Below, piece after piece: positions 53,880-63,736 of a stretch of DNA of 64,000 bases. The notes beneath the pieces were generated by a model that did not search any database, was not told the origin of the DNA, and was given only the letters and a program-made list of their open reading frames with translations. Within the stretch, counting starts at the first letter, position 1. Each line of letters begins with the position of its first letter. Source of the DNA: Flavobacterium litorale. GTDB taxonomy: Bacteria > Bacteroidota > Bacteroidia > Flavobacteriales > Flavobacteriaceae. The DNA lies in NCBI RefSeq assembly GCF_019613795.1, contig NZ_CP080429.1, positions 186,001 through 250,000 of the forward strand, read 5' to 3'. Position numbers and translations under genes: made by a program.

Positions 53880-54649
53880 TGATAGAAATAAAAAACATAG
53901 AGAAGTCGTTTGGCGACACGAAGGTACTAAAGGGGATATCAACTGTATTTGAAACAGGAAAAACAAACCTTATTATTGGGCGAAGTGGATCGGGTAAAAC
54001 CGTTATGATTAAAACCCTGTTAGGTATACACAAACAAGATAAAGGAACCATATCTTTTGATGGTAGAATTTATTCCAAACTTTCTGACGACGAAAAAAGA
54101 ACGCTGCGTACCGAAATAGGTATGGTATTTCAGGGGAGTGCCTTGTTTGACTCGATGACGGTGGAAGATAATGTAGCTTTTCCGTTAAAGATGTTTACCA
54201 AAAATAGAAAATCAGAAATTAGAAAACGTGTAAACGAAGTATTGGAAAGGGTAAACCTTGAAGACGCGAATAAAAAATTTCCAGCAGAACTTTCTGGTGG
54301 TATGCAGAAAAGGGTAGCCATTGCACGTGCAATAGTAAACAACCCTAAGTATTTGTTTTGTGATGAGCCCAACTCGGGGCTTGACCCTGAAACGGCTATA
54401 GTTATTGATGAGTTAATACAAGAAATTACACGAGAATACGATATAACTACGGTAATTAACACCCACGATATGAACTCTGTGTTGCAGATAGGCGAAAAAA
54501 TTGTGTACCTGCAACATGGGGTTAAAGAATGGGAAGGTACTAACGAGGAGATACTCGAAACACGAAAAAGATCTGTAGTTACGTTTGTATATTCTTCAGA
54601 TCTTTTCAAAAAAGTACGTGAAAGTTTACTTGAAGACGCGGAAGACTAA
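53879..54649 (+). CDS. MlaF-like ABC transporter ATP-binding protein
   Basis: 257 residues from the ATG at 53879, which overlaps the permease stop (TAATG). Walker A GRSGSGKT (34-41), signature LSGGMQKR and Walker B YLFCDEPNSGLD are all present. It powers the MlaE-type lipid transporter. The substrate-binding MlaD subunit is not in the window. Confidence 0.95.
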   Translation: MIEIKNIEKSFGDTKVLKGISTVFETGKTNLIIGRSGSGKTVMIKTLLGIHKQDKGTISFDGRIYSKLSDDEKRTLRTEIGMVFQGSALFDSMTVEDNVAFPLKMFTKNRKSEIRKRVNEVLERVNLEDANKKFPAELSGGMQKRVAIARAIVNNPKYLFCDEPNSGLDPETAIVIDELIQEITREYDITTVINTHDMNSVLQIGEKIVYLQHGVKEWEGTNEEILETRKRSVVTFVYSSDLFKKVRESLLEDAED

Positions 54650-54665
54650 ACAGCTATTATTCCTT

Positions 54666-57600
54666 TTACCTTGCTTCTCTTTGTAAATATACCCAGCCTG
54701 TAACTTTTTTACCTGCCGATAGTGTTACTACATAAAAGTACGTGCCTGTGGGCAGTTCGCCTTTATCGCTTTGCCCATACCACTCGTTACTGTAATTTAC
54801 TTTTTCGTATACCTGCAATCCGTATCGGTTGAATATCTGTAAATCACGTACATCTAAATTCGATAAATCGAAGTTTTGGTTGTAACCATCGTTATTTGGC
54901 GAGATTCCTCTCGGAATAATGCACGCCGTATTATCTACAATTATTGCAGCTTCTGCACTACAACCATCAGGATTGGTTATAGTAACCGTATACTCTCCAG
55001 TAGCTAGGTTGGTAATTACAGCCTGTTCGCCTATGTAATTATAACCATCTGGTCCAGACCATTGGAATTCTGAACCTGCCATTTCGTTTATGTTAGCTAT
55101 GCTAATAACGTATTCAAAATCGTTACAACCATCCTCAAGCACCACATCAAAACCTACTGTATTTTGCGTAATAGTTACGGGTTGTAAAGTTTCGCAAGTA
55201 GTGTTGTTTACGAGTACTTCATAATTTCCTATATCAAAAATTTCAATAACATCACTCGTTACTTCAGTAAGTAATTCTCCTTCAAAATACCACTCAAAAG
55301 TTACATCGCCTACTGTAAAGTTCTGCGGATTAACGCTTATTACTGTACTCTGCCCTTCGCATAACGCTGTTTCACCCTGTATTTCAAAGTCTGGTATACT
55401 GTTTACTGTAACAGCTACAGTGGCAGGGTTAGATGTACAACCATTTGCAGTAGCTGTAACACTATATTCTCCTGAGGCAGCAAGTGTAGCATCAGCTATA
55501 ACGGAGTTATTAGTTGTGGCAGTAAAACCGTTGGGCCCTACCCATTGGTAGCTTGCTCCTGCAACTGGTGTAACGGAAAGTTGTATTGTTCCGCCCTCGC
55601 AAAGGGGTGGTACAACCTCTACAACAGGTACATCGGGTATGTCGTTTAGTGTTACAGTTATTAATGCCTCGTCAGATGCATCGCATAAACCGTTTACGGT
55701 ATACTTAAAGGTATATTTTCCTGATAATATACCATCGGTGTCAAACATATTATCTGTTAACGCTCCTGTAGCATTGATATCCTCCCAAGTACCGCCAACA
55801 TCGTGTGGGTTGGTTAAGTAATCTGCTAAGTTAATTGTAGCTCCTGCGTTACACAATGTAATATCATCTACATCCTCTCCTGCATTGGGCAGTGCAGTAG
55901 GTGCTACTTCGTATTCCAGCAACTGATTCATGCACGAACTGTCGTTAGCTGCCATTATATTTACAAAGTAAGTTCCTGCATCTGTTACAGCATTAAAGGC
56001 GGGGAAAGTAAGTATATTGGTATTGCTTAATATGGTATCAGGATCCGATTCTTCATACCATTCGTAGGTTAGGAATGATAAGGGTTGTACAGAAAGGGTA
56101 CTTTCTTCGCCATCGCAAAATCCAGAAGGCGAAACAACCAATGGGTCTACAGCATTAATGCTAAATTGTGCATTAAGGATGTTACCACAATCATCGGTTA
56201 CTCTAAAATTATAATCCGCAGGCTCAATGCCCGAAAATATATTAGATGTACCATTATCTATTAAAAATGGTTCTCCGTTTTTGGAGGTTATACTGTATGC
56301 AAAAGGTGCTACACCCTCTACTTCTAGGGCTACCTCAGTCAAGTCATCAGCACAAGGAAAACTGTATACGTTGGTAATAACAGGTGCTCCTGTAAAGGTA
56401 AAGGTATCTATTACATCAAAACATAACGAATTGAATGCGGTACCGTTAGCATACGTAAAGAATGTTTTTATTACACGGAAATCGCCTGTTGCAGCGTAGA
56501 ACGGCAAATCGTCTGAAGAGGCATTTATGTTAATACTGTCGGAGTTATCACTATTTGGTAATCCCGATTCATAAGCAGTACCTGTTTCAGGGTCGCCCCA
56601 TGTATCGGTAACCTCATCATAGCGTTGTAGCCAAAATGATTGTATGTAGTTACCATTACTAAAATGGTCTACATCTACCTGAAACGAACCGCAATATTGT
56701 AGTACTGTTACATTGTTAATAGTAATTTCGTAACCTGTAACGCTAAATTGTCTTTCGCGCACTACGCCACAATTATCAATAGTTGAAACGCTGTAACTCC
56801 CTTCGGGTAACGAGTTCATATAAAAGCCACCATTAGAGGCTATGTTTTCTGATACATCTATAGGGTAGGTTGTACTGAATGCTGCAGGACCATTGGTTAA
56901 GGTTACTATCTCAAAATCGCCCGATGCGTTTAAGCGTATTGAGCCAAAACCTTCTTCGCAACCTGGGCGTTGAAATAAGCTTATAGCAAGATTATTACTC
57001 CCTACAACTTCAACTTCTACCTCCTCCGTGTATTCAACACCGCAGGAGTCGGTTATAACAAAAGTATAATCGCCCAAAGGTATATCTACTATAGTAAAAA
57101 TACCTTCATCGTCTACCAAATCCGTTACATTATCAGGTACAGTACCATAAGCAGCAGGTGCTGCGGTTATTACTATATCTGTTATAATTCTGGCATTAAT
57201 TTCAATAATAACATTACCATCATCCGATCCGCAATCGGTTTGTATTGTTACCTGCGGTTGCACCTCTGGCGCAGTAATTTCAAATTCCTCAGTATAACTT
57301 CTGCCGCATGCATCTGCTATGGTTACGGTGTAACTACCATACGGAACAAGGTCGTCTGTATCATACTCTGCTTCCCCATCAAAATTAGGATGGTTGGCAT
57401 TATAATCTGTTGGGTTAAACCCTACTGGTGCACTATCAAAATTTATTGTTATAGGTCCCACAAAGTTTCGGGGCTGTATCGTAAGCGAATTATCATCGCA
57501 ACCTTCATTATCAATAAGGTTTTCAAATGATAGCCCTTGATTTACTATGTTATTATCTTGTGTAAAGGTATTACCACAAACATCAGTAACCAAAATATCG

Positions 57601-58436
57601 TAATAATATTCTTGGTCGTTATAAAAAGGAATTGTAGTGGTTACAAGGTTGGGGTTGGTTAAGCTGCCCGTAGGTACATTTTCGGTAATTATAGTAGGCG
57701 CGCCACCTCCTGGAGGATAAACACTATATTGGAATGTTAGCGGAAAAAAAATGCTGTTACCAGATAGTGCTACATAGTTATTACCTACTGTTATGGTATT
57801 ACAATTGGGTAACTCGCCACCAAAAAACACAGGGCTAGTTATTAGCATAGCGGTAGTATCCTGAACAACTTGTATTGTTACTACTACAGCCTCGCCACAA
57901 TTATCAAAAACCCTAACAGAGTAAAGCCCTTCGGGTAAATTATTAAAAACATTAGAGGCTTGCTCGGGTACTGTTACTGGTCCTGATAGTATTTCGTACG
58001 ATGCTGCATTACCTGTTAGTACATTAACAGTAATAGCACCATCGTTACCACATTGTACTTTTGTTGGAATAAGATTGTACGTTAGCGTTGTTACCTCATT
58101 GGTAATAGTAGCGTTTGCTGAACTGGTATTGGATAATGCTCCTAACGATTGCGTAGCAGTTACAAGATAATTGCCCGCAGAAAGTCCGTTTACAATAGCA
58201 TCAGTTGTAACTGTTATTGGTGTAGCCGTATTGGGCAGTAAGTATACAGAATAATCTAATGAGGCATCAGGGTCGGTTCCCGAAACGGTAAACGACAATG
58301 CACCGTTGCCCAAGCATGTTTGTGGTGTTGGCGTTACGGTTAGTGTAAAATCGGGTAATTGTGCGTAAGAGAATAGCGTACACAATAGGAGTGTAAAAAC
58401 TGCTATTGTTTTTTTGGCAGGTGGGTAGTTAATCAT
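54666..58436 (-). CDS. Large T9SS type B surface protein
   Basis: 1256 residues from Met at 58436, which begins MINYPPAKKTIAVFTLLL and has a signal peptide; the longer in-frame start at 58472 is less likely. The body is a chain of Ig-like/PKD-type beta-sandwich repeats rich in Asp, Gly and Cys (for example the repeated CG..Y..T.TD.CG pattern). The C-terminus is a type B sorting domain (ISPNNDGYNQNFDL, LQIFNRYGLQVYEK, LPTGTYFYVVTL). It is exported by T9SS and may act in adhesion or gliding. Confidence 0.92.
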   Translation of the reverse strand: MINYPPAKKTIAVFTLLLCTLFSYAQLPDFTLTVTPTPQTCLGNGALSFTVSGTDPDASLDYSVYLLPNTATPITVTTDAIVNGLSAGNYLVTATQSLGALSNTSSANATITNEVTTLTYNLIPTKVQCGNDGAITVNVLTGNAASYEILSGPVTVPEQASNVFNNLPEGLYSVRVFDNCGEAVVVTIQVVQDTTAMLITSPVFFGGELPNCNTITVGNNYVALSGNSIFFPLTFQYSVYPPGGGAPTIITENVPTGSLTNPNLVTTTIPFYNDQEYYYDILVTDVCGNTFTQDNNIVNQGLSFENLIDNEGCDDNSLTIQPRNFVGPITINFDSAPVGFNPTDYNANHPNFDGEAEYDTDDLVPYGSYTVTIADACGRSYTEEFEITAPEVQPQVTIQTDCGSDDGNVIIEINARIITDIVITAAPAAYGTVPDNVTDLVDDEGIFTIVDIPLGDYTFVITDSCGVEYTEEVEVEVVGSNNLAISLFQRPGCEEGFGSIRLNASGDFEIVTLTNGPAAFSTTYPIDVSENIASNGGFYMNSLPEGSYSVSTIDNCGVVRERQFSVTGYEITINNVTVLQYCGSFQVDVDHFSNGNYIQSFWLQRYDEVTDTWGDPETGTAYESGLPNSDNSDSININASSDDLPFYAATGDFRVIKTFFTYANGTAFNSLCFDVIDTFTFTGAPVITNVYSFPCADDLTEVALEVEGVAPFAYSITSKNGEPFLIDNGTSNIFSGIEPADYNFRVTDDCGNILNAQFSINAVDPLVVSPSGFCDGEESTLSVQPLSFLTYEWYEESDPDTILSNTNILTFPAFNAVTDAGTYFVNIMAANDSSCMNQLLEYEVAPTALPNAGEDVDDITLCNAGATINLADYLTNPHDVGGTWEDINATGALTDNMFDTDGILSGKYTFKYTVNGLCDASDEALITVTLNDIPDVPVVEVVPPLCEGGTIQLSVTPVAGASYQWVGPNGFTATTNNSVIADATLAASGEYSVTATANGCTSNPATVAVTVNSIPDFEIQGETALCEGQSTVISVNPQNFTVGDVTFEWYFEGELLTEVTSDVIEIFDIGNYEVLVNNTTCETLQPVTITQNTVGFDVVLEDGCNDFEYVISIANINEMAGSEFQWSGPDGYNYIGEQAVITNLATGEYTVTITNPDGCSAEAAIIVDNTACIIPRGISPNNDGYNQNFDLSNLDVRDLQIFNRYGLQVYEKVNYSNEWYGQSDKGELPTGTYFYVVTLSAGKKVTGWVYLQREAR

Positions 58437-58557
58437 GAATGTGTTTTTAAACCCGACACGTATAATCAACATTGCTAGTCGGTTACATATTACAATACTG
58501 ATTTAGTAAAACATTTAAAAACGGGTATACCCTACCCAAAAAATGAGTTTTCTGTTA

Positions 58558-59619
58558 TTATTTTTGAGGGACTATATTGATGAATTTTTTAATTTCCTGC
58601 TCTTTATCTTTAGGATAAATTAAAAGTACATCGCCTCTATCTACTACTATAAAGTTATCAAGCCCATTTACCACTACTGTTTTACCACCATCGGTATGGA
58701 TAATAGTATTGTTGGTATCTTCTACAAAAACCTCAGCATTAACTATAGCGTTGTTGTTGCTATCTTTATCCAGTTTTTCGTACAAAGAGCCCCATGTACC
58801 CAAATCGTTCCAAGTAAAGGTAGCGGGTACTACATATACATTGCTTGCATTTTCCATTACTGCATAATCTATGGATATGTTATCGGACTTTACATAGTTC
58901 TCCTCAATAAATGCTTTTTCTGCTTCAGAATTATAGGTTTCGTACCCATTACAAAAAAGCTGATACATTGCAGGCTGGAATTTCTCAAAAGCTGCTGTTA
59001 TAGCAGCTATACTCCAAATAAAAATACCCGCATTCCATAAAAAGTTACCGCTATCTAAAAACGATTTAGCCGTTTCGTAATCAGGCTTTTCTCTAAAATG
59101 CGAAACTTTTTTTATGGCACTTGTATCTTCTTTATTATACTCTATATAACCATAACCTGTGTTGGGGAACGTTGGTTGTATGCCCAACGTCATGAGTACA
59201 TTTTCTTGCTCAGCATACGCAAACGATTGGCTTAAGTTGGCTATAAAAGCATCCTCGTTTTCTATCCAATGGTCACTTGGTGCTACCACCATAACAGCAT
59301 TGGGGTTCTTCTTTTTTATTTTTAATGATGCGTATAGTATACACGGTGCCGTATTGCGCATAGCAGGCTCCAACACTACCTGCTCTTGCTTTACTGCTGG
59401 TAGTTGTTTTAGTACTTGATTGTTGTACTTTTCGTTAGTAAGGATAAATATATTTTCGGATGGAATAAGCTTGGTTAGCCTGCTAAAGGTTTTTTGGATG
59501 AGTGTTTCGCCCGTTCCTAACATATCATGAAACTGCTTTGGGAATTGCTCGGTACTAACAGGCCAAAACCTAGACCCTACACCACCTGCCATTATCACTG
59601 CATAGTAATTACTATTCAT
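58558..59619 (-). CDS. manC: Mannose-1-phosphate guanylyltransferase
   Basis: 353 residues. The nucleotidyltransferase loop AGGVGSRFWPVS (11-22) and FPKQF are characteristic. It makes GDP-mannose from mannose-1-phosphate and GTP for polysaccharide. It lacks the C-terminal isomerase domain seen in bifunctional forms. Confidence 0.95.
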   Translation of the reverse strand: MNSNYYAVIMAGGVGSRFWPVSTEQFPKQFHDMLGTGETLIQKTFSRLTKLIPSENIFILTNEKYNNQVLKQLPAVKQEQVVLEPAMRNTAPCILYASLKIKKKNPNAVMVVAPSDHWIENEDAFIANLSQSFAYAEQENVLMTLGIQPTFPNTGYGYIEYNKEDTSAIKKVSHFREKPDYETAKSFLDSGNFLWNAGIFIWSIAAITAAFEKFQPAMYQLFCNGYETYNSEAEKAFIEENYVKSDNISIDYAVMENASNVYVVPATFTWNDLGTWGSLYEKLDKDSNNNAIVNAEVFVEDTNNTIIHTDGGKTVVVNGLDNFIVVDRGDVLLIYPKDKEQEIKKFINIVPQK

Positions 59620-59692
59620 TGTTTTGTTGTTTAAATATTAATAAAGATAGTATCCATGCCGCCACCAACAGATATTTTTCTTTTTAATACGG

Positions 59693-60289
59693 TTAAGGCA
59701 GTAACTCTACCTCTGCATTGGGGTTAAACAAATATATTTTTCCTGTACTTATTTCCAAACACTCAAAGCGTTTTACACGCTGCGCACCCTTTTTAAAAAT
59801 TTTACCGTTGTGAATACGGAAATTACTACCATAGGGAATCTCAAAGATATAATTCTTTTCCGACTTTTCATCGAATTGCTTTAACGCAATAGACAATGTT
59901 GCATCGGTATCACTACTTGCTCTCGGGTTTTTAAAATGCCGTGCTAATAGTGGTAATAATTGGTTTGGAAAGATTTCGGGACGGATAAACGGAACCATTA
60001 GATGCTGAAATGTGTGCTTCCATTCTTGCCCGTGTGGTTTTATAGCACGTCCGTATTTTTGGAACGCCACCAAATGTGCAATTTCGTGTACCAGTGTAAT
60101 TAAAAAACGATATTTATTTAGGTTAGCGTTTACCGTTATTTGGTGCATACCATTACCATCTCGCCTATAATCGCCATGCCTAGTAACACGCTCGTTTACT
60201 ATTTTTAGGTTTACGCCATAGGTTTTTATAAGTTCAAAAACGGCATCAACAGCATGTTCGGGTATGTAGGGTGCAATTATATGCTTCAC
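59693..60289 (-). CDS. SprT-like zinc metallopeptidase-domain protein
   Basis: 198 residues. The HEIAH motif (His68, Glu69, His72) with a third ligand likely at His86 (KPHGQEW) is typical of SprT-like proteins. No signal peptide. It follows the SDR gene after 14 bp on the same strand. Confidence 0.9.
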   Translation of the reverse strand: MKHIIAPYIPEHAVDAVFELIKTYGVNLKIVNERVTRHGDYRRDGNGMHQITVNANLNKYRFLITLVHEIAHLVAFQKYGRAIKPHGQEWKHTFQHLMVPFIRPEIFPNQLLPLLARHFKNPRASSDTDATLSIALKQFDEKSEKNYIFEIPYGSNFRIHNGKIFKKGAQRVKRFECLEISTGKIYLFNPNAEVELLP

Positions 60290-60303
60290 TATAAACTAAT
60301 TTG

Positions 60304-60981
60304 CTACGGTGTGCTAGATGACACTTGCAATACTTTTCCGTTGTAAAATTTATTTCCTGTAAGGGCAAAATCACAAATATAATCACTCATTTCTTTTGCC
60401 GATAAGGGCGCTTCGTAACCTGGAAAGGCTTCCTGCAACATCTCGGTATTTACAGCACCCAAAGCCAGTACATTAAAAGCAATACCCTGCTCCTTATACT
60501 CTTCTGCTAAAAGCTCAGATAATGTTATTACAGCACCTTTACTAGAACTGTATGCCGATAGCCCTGCAAACTTCATGGAGCCTTGTATTCCGCCCATACT
60601 GCTTATAGTTACTACATGGCTACCCTTAAGCATATAAGGCAATACAGCTTGGTTTAGGGCTGCCACACCAAATACATTTACTTTATAAATATATTCAAAC
60701 TCACTAGTGGTAATTTCGGCAAAGGGTTTTAACAGTAATGCCCCCGCATTATGGATTATTATATCTACCTGTTTCCAAGTGGTGGTTATAAACTGTGTTA
60801 CTTGTTGTAAATTATCAGTTACCGAAATATCGGCACTAATACAAGTAATGTTTTTATGCTGCTTTAGGGTTTCGGGCACTTTACGCGATAGCGCTAGCAC
60901 CTGATACCCTGCATTGGCAAATTGCAACGCCATTTGGTAGCCTATACCCCTACTGGTGCCTGTTATTATGATGTTTTTCAT
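60304..60981 (-). CDS. Short-chain dehydrogenase/reductase
   Basis: 225 residues. The nucleotide motif GTSRGIG (8-14), HNAG (77-80), catalytic Ser127/128 and Tyr144/Lys148 in AYSSSKG are all present. The substrate is unknown. It overlaps the M28 gene by one base, so they form an operon. Confidence 0.93.
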   Translation of the reverse strand: MKNIIITGTSRGIGYQMALQFANAGYQVLALSRKVPETLKQHKNITCISADISVTDNLQQVTQFITTTWKQVDIIIHNAGALLLKPFAEITTSEFEYIYKVNVFGVAALNQAVLPYMLKGSHVVTISSMGGIQGSMKFAGLSAYSSSKGAVITLSELLAEEYKEQGIAFNVLALGAVNTEMLQEAFPGYEAPLSAKEMSDYICDFALTGNKFYNGKVLQVSSSTP

Positions 60982-61931
60982 TATTTTTTTAAAACTATTT
61001 CGCGTGTTGATGCATTTACCATTTGTGTAATTACAGGCAGCATGGTTTGCATAAACGATGCCATGTGCTTGGTATCCATATTTTCAAACTCATCATCCAA
61101 ATGATGGTAGTATTTAAACGTATTCATATTCGTGGTAGATACGGTATGCGCAGGGATATTCATCTCCAAATAAAAAGGATAATTATCCGATGCCTTAAAT
61201 AACTGGTAACGTACTGCAAAATCGGTATAACTAAATAACTTTTCACCAGCGTATTCATTCATCTTCTCTGTAACGTTCGATCGACTATAGCCTGTTACAT
61301 ATGCCGTAATGTCCATTCCTAAAGGTACACCTACCATCTCGAAATTTAGCATTACATACGGGCTAAAGCTTTGTTTTTTGAGCTTTGCAGCCAAATGATA
61401 GCTCCCAAGCAATCCTTTTTCCTCCGCCGAGAAAAAACAAAATAGTATACTGCGCTTGTTGGTTTTTGTTGTAGCAAAATAACGGACTAACTCGGTAACG
61501 GCTGTAGTACCCGATGCATTATCGTCGGCGCCGTTATATACCTTATCACCATTAGTCATATTGGTAGCCATACCAATATGGTCGTAATGTGCGCCTATAA
61601 TTACATATTCCTCTTTTAGTTCAGGGTCGTTGCCCTCAAGATAGCCTACAATATTGTAAGCAGGCTTATTATAATTGGATAGTGTATCTCTGTAAGTGGC
61701 AAAATAGGGTTGTACACCGTTTTCTTTAAAGAGTTGTTCTAAAAATGTAGCTGCTTTTGCTATGCCTTCGGTACCACTATCACGCCCTTCTAGCGCATCT
61801 GACGATAGAAATCGTAACGTTGCAGCAACTTGTTCTTCGTTTACAACATAGCCTTTCTGCTCCTGTGATTGAGCATGCGATATGCTCACGAAGCTTAGCG
61901 CAATACACAATAAAAAGAGTTTTATTTTCAT
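60981..61931 (-). CDS. Secreted M28-family zinc peptidase
   Basis: 316 residues with a signal peptide. Metal ligands appear in AHYDHIG (His115), GADDNASGT (Asp137) and FSAEEKGLLGS (Glu170/171), the M28 aminopeptidase pattern. It probably acts in the periplasm or outside the cell. First gene of the M28-SDR-SprT operon. Confidence 0.93.
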   Translation of the reverse strand: MKIKLFLLCIALSFVSISHAQSQEQKGYVVNEEQVAATLRFLSSDALEGRDSGTEGIAKAATFLEQLFKENGVQPYFATYRDTLSNYNKPAYNIVGYLEGNDPELKEEYVIIGAHYDHIGMATNMTNGDKVYNGADDNASGTTAVTELVRYFATTKTNKRSILFCFFSAEEKGLLGSYHLAAKLKKQSFSPYVMLNFEMVGVPLGMDITAYVTGYSRSNVTEKMNEYAGEKLFSYTDFAVRYQLFKASDNYPFYLEMNIPAHTVSTTNMNTFKYYHHLDDEFENMDTKHMASFMQTMLPVITQMVNASTREIVLKK

Positions 61932-61984
61932 ACTATAAATTTTGTGTAGCTAAAATAAGAAAAATTAAACCATTGGCATACAAA

Positions 61985-62013
61985 ATGCCCGCCCTGAAAA
62001 ACAGAGCGGGCAT
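61985..62013 (-). terminator. Terminator of the pyruvate dehydrogenase E2 gene
   Basis: ATGCCCGC/GCGGGCAT forms an 8-bp stem with an inner CTG/CAG helix, followed on the minus strand by a short T-run. It separates the E2 gene from the M28 operon. Confidence 0.7.
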
Positions 62014-62038
62014 ATAGTTTGAGTGCTGTAACAGTCAA

Positions 62039-63730
62039 TTATGCTAACATTGTTACAGGATTCTCTATGTATTGTTTTAATGTTTGTAAAAACTGCGCTC
62101 CAGTAGCACCATCTATAGTACGGTGGTCGCACGTTAAAGTAACCGTCATGGTGTTACCTACTACAATTTGTCCATCTTTAACTACTGGTTTTTGTACGAT
62201 TGTACCTACTGATAGTATGGCTGAGTTAGGCTGATTGATAATAGAGGTAAACTCTGTAATACCAAACATACCAAGGTTAGATACCGTAAAGGTACTCCCT
62301 TCCATCTCTTTAGGTTGTAGCTTTTTGTTTCTTGCTTTACCTGCCAACTCTTTAACGCCTGCCCCTATTTGCGAAAGGCTCATGTTATCGGCAAACTTAA
62401 GTACGGGTACTACCAATCCTTCATCCACAGCTACAGCAACACCAATACTAATATGGTGGTGGTATAGGGTTACATCATCTTTCCACTGGGTATTTATTTG
62501 TGGGTGCTTGCGCAATGCCATGGCACTTGCCTTTATAACCATATCGTTAAACGATACTTTGGTTTCTGGCAATGCATTTATTACACCTCTTGATGCGATA
62601 GCTGCATCCATATCGAGCTCTACAGTTAAGCTATATTCTGGAGCGGTAAATTTAGAATTCCCTAAACTACGCGCTATTGCTTTACGCATTTGCGAGTTTT
62701 TAACCTCCTCAGTACTTTCTTCTCCCGTAGGAACATAAGCAGGAGCTGTAGCTTGCTGTGCCGCAGGCTGCTGTGCTTTTTCAGCAGATTGCGCTGCTTT
62801 TGGTGTATAGTTTTCGATGTCTTTTTTAACGATACGACCGTTTTCGCCCGTACCTTTTACATCGTTAAGGTTAATTCCTTTTTCTTCAGCTATTTTGCGT
62901 GCTAATGGCGAAGCAAATATTCTATCGCCATCATTAGTTGTAGCTACTTCTTTATCAGTAGTTTCTTTAACTTCTGAAGTATCGTCTGATTTTTTTTCTT
63001 CTTTTGATTCCGATGTGTCACTACTGGGAGCATCACCGCCATCTTTACCATAATTTTCGGCTACACCAGAAACGTCTGTTCCTTCTGGACCAATAATGGC
63101 TAAAACGCTATCTACAGGAGCCGATTCGCCTTCCTGAATACCAATTTTTAAAAGTGTACCTGCATCAAAGGCTTCAAACTCCATAGTAGCTTTGTCCGTT
63201 TCAATCTCAGCAAGTATATCGCCTTCTTCAATTTTATCGCCTACGCTTTTTAACCATGTTGCTACTGTACCTTCTTCCATTGTATCGCTAAGGCGGGGCA
63301 TTGTTATTACCTTAACACCCTCAGGTAATTTTGCAGGAGCTTCTTTTTTAGCTTCAGTAGTTTTCTCTTCTTTCTCTTGTTCCTCTTCTTTCGTTTCTTT
63401 TTTATCTTCGGTTTCGGTATTCTCGTCTTTCTTTTCCTCTTCATCATCAGAAGAAGTTGCTTTACCATCAAGCAATGCTTGGTAGTCTTCTCCTTCTTCT
63501 CCTATAATGGCAAGTACCGAATCTACAGGGGCAGTATCGCCTTCCTTTACACCAACGTACAATAGTGTTCCTGCATCAAAGGCTTCAAACTCCATCGTGG
63601 CTTTATCCGTTTCTATTTCGGCAAGTATATCGCCTTCTTCAATTTTATCGCCAACATTTTTAAGCCACGTAGCTACAGTACCTTCCTCCATCGTGTCACT
63701 AAGACGGGGCATGTTTATAATTTTTGCCAT
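62039..63730 (-). CDS. pdhC: Pyruvate dehydrogenase E2, dihydrolipoamide acetyltransferase
   Basis: 563 residues. Two lipoyl domains are present with lysines at 43 and 180 in ETDKATMEF, joined by an acidic Lys/Glu linker. An E1/E3-binding domain (about 269-305, FASPLARKIAEEKGINLNDVKGTG in part) and a catalytic core with HRTIDGATGAQFLQ (His536) follow. It transfers the acetyl group to CoA in the PDH core. It starts 6 bp after the E1-alpha gene. Confidence 0.95.
   Translation of the reverse strand: MAKIINMPRLSDTMEEGTVATWLKNVGDKIEEGDILAEIETDKATMEFEAFDAGTLLYVGVKEGDTAPVDSVLAIIGEEGEDYQALLDGKATSSDDEEEKKDENTETEDKKETKEEEQEKEEKTTEAKKEAPAKLPEGVKVITMPRLSDTMEEGTVATWLKSVGDKIEEGDILAEIETDKATMEFEAFDAGTLLKIGIQEGESAPVDSVLAIIGPEGTDVSGVAENYGKDGGDAPSSDTSESKEEKKSDDTSEVKETTDKEVATTNDGDRIFASPLARKIAEEKGINLNDVKGTGENGRIVKKDIENYTPKAAQSAEKAQQPAAQQATAPAYVPTGEESTEEVKNSQMRKAIARSLGNSKFTAPEYSLTVELDMDAAIASRGVINALPETKVSFNDMVIKASAMALRKHPQINTQWKDDVTLYHHHISIGVAVAVDEGLVVPVLKFADNMSLSQIGAGVKELAGKARNKKLQPKEMEGSTFTVSNLGMFGITEFTSIINQPNSAILSVGTIVQKPVVKDGQIVVGNTMTVTLTCDHRTIDGATGAQFLQTLKQYIENPVTMLA
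63080..63718 (-). repeat. Direct repeat encoding the two lipoyl domains
   Basis: 63491-63718 and 63080-63307 code for nearly identical lipoyl domains, offset by 411 bp (137 codons). The nucleotide match is close over long blocks, which points to a recent duplication or gene conversion. Confidence 0.85.
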
Positions 63731-63736
63731 AATAGT

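Noticed and set aside
54130..54609. 159-codon minus-strand frame
   Set aside because: Antisense to the MlaF-like gene with intact Walker motifs.
62235..62738. 167-codon plus-strand frame
   Set aside because: Antisense to the E2 catalytic core, a well-conserved gene.
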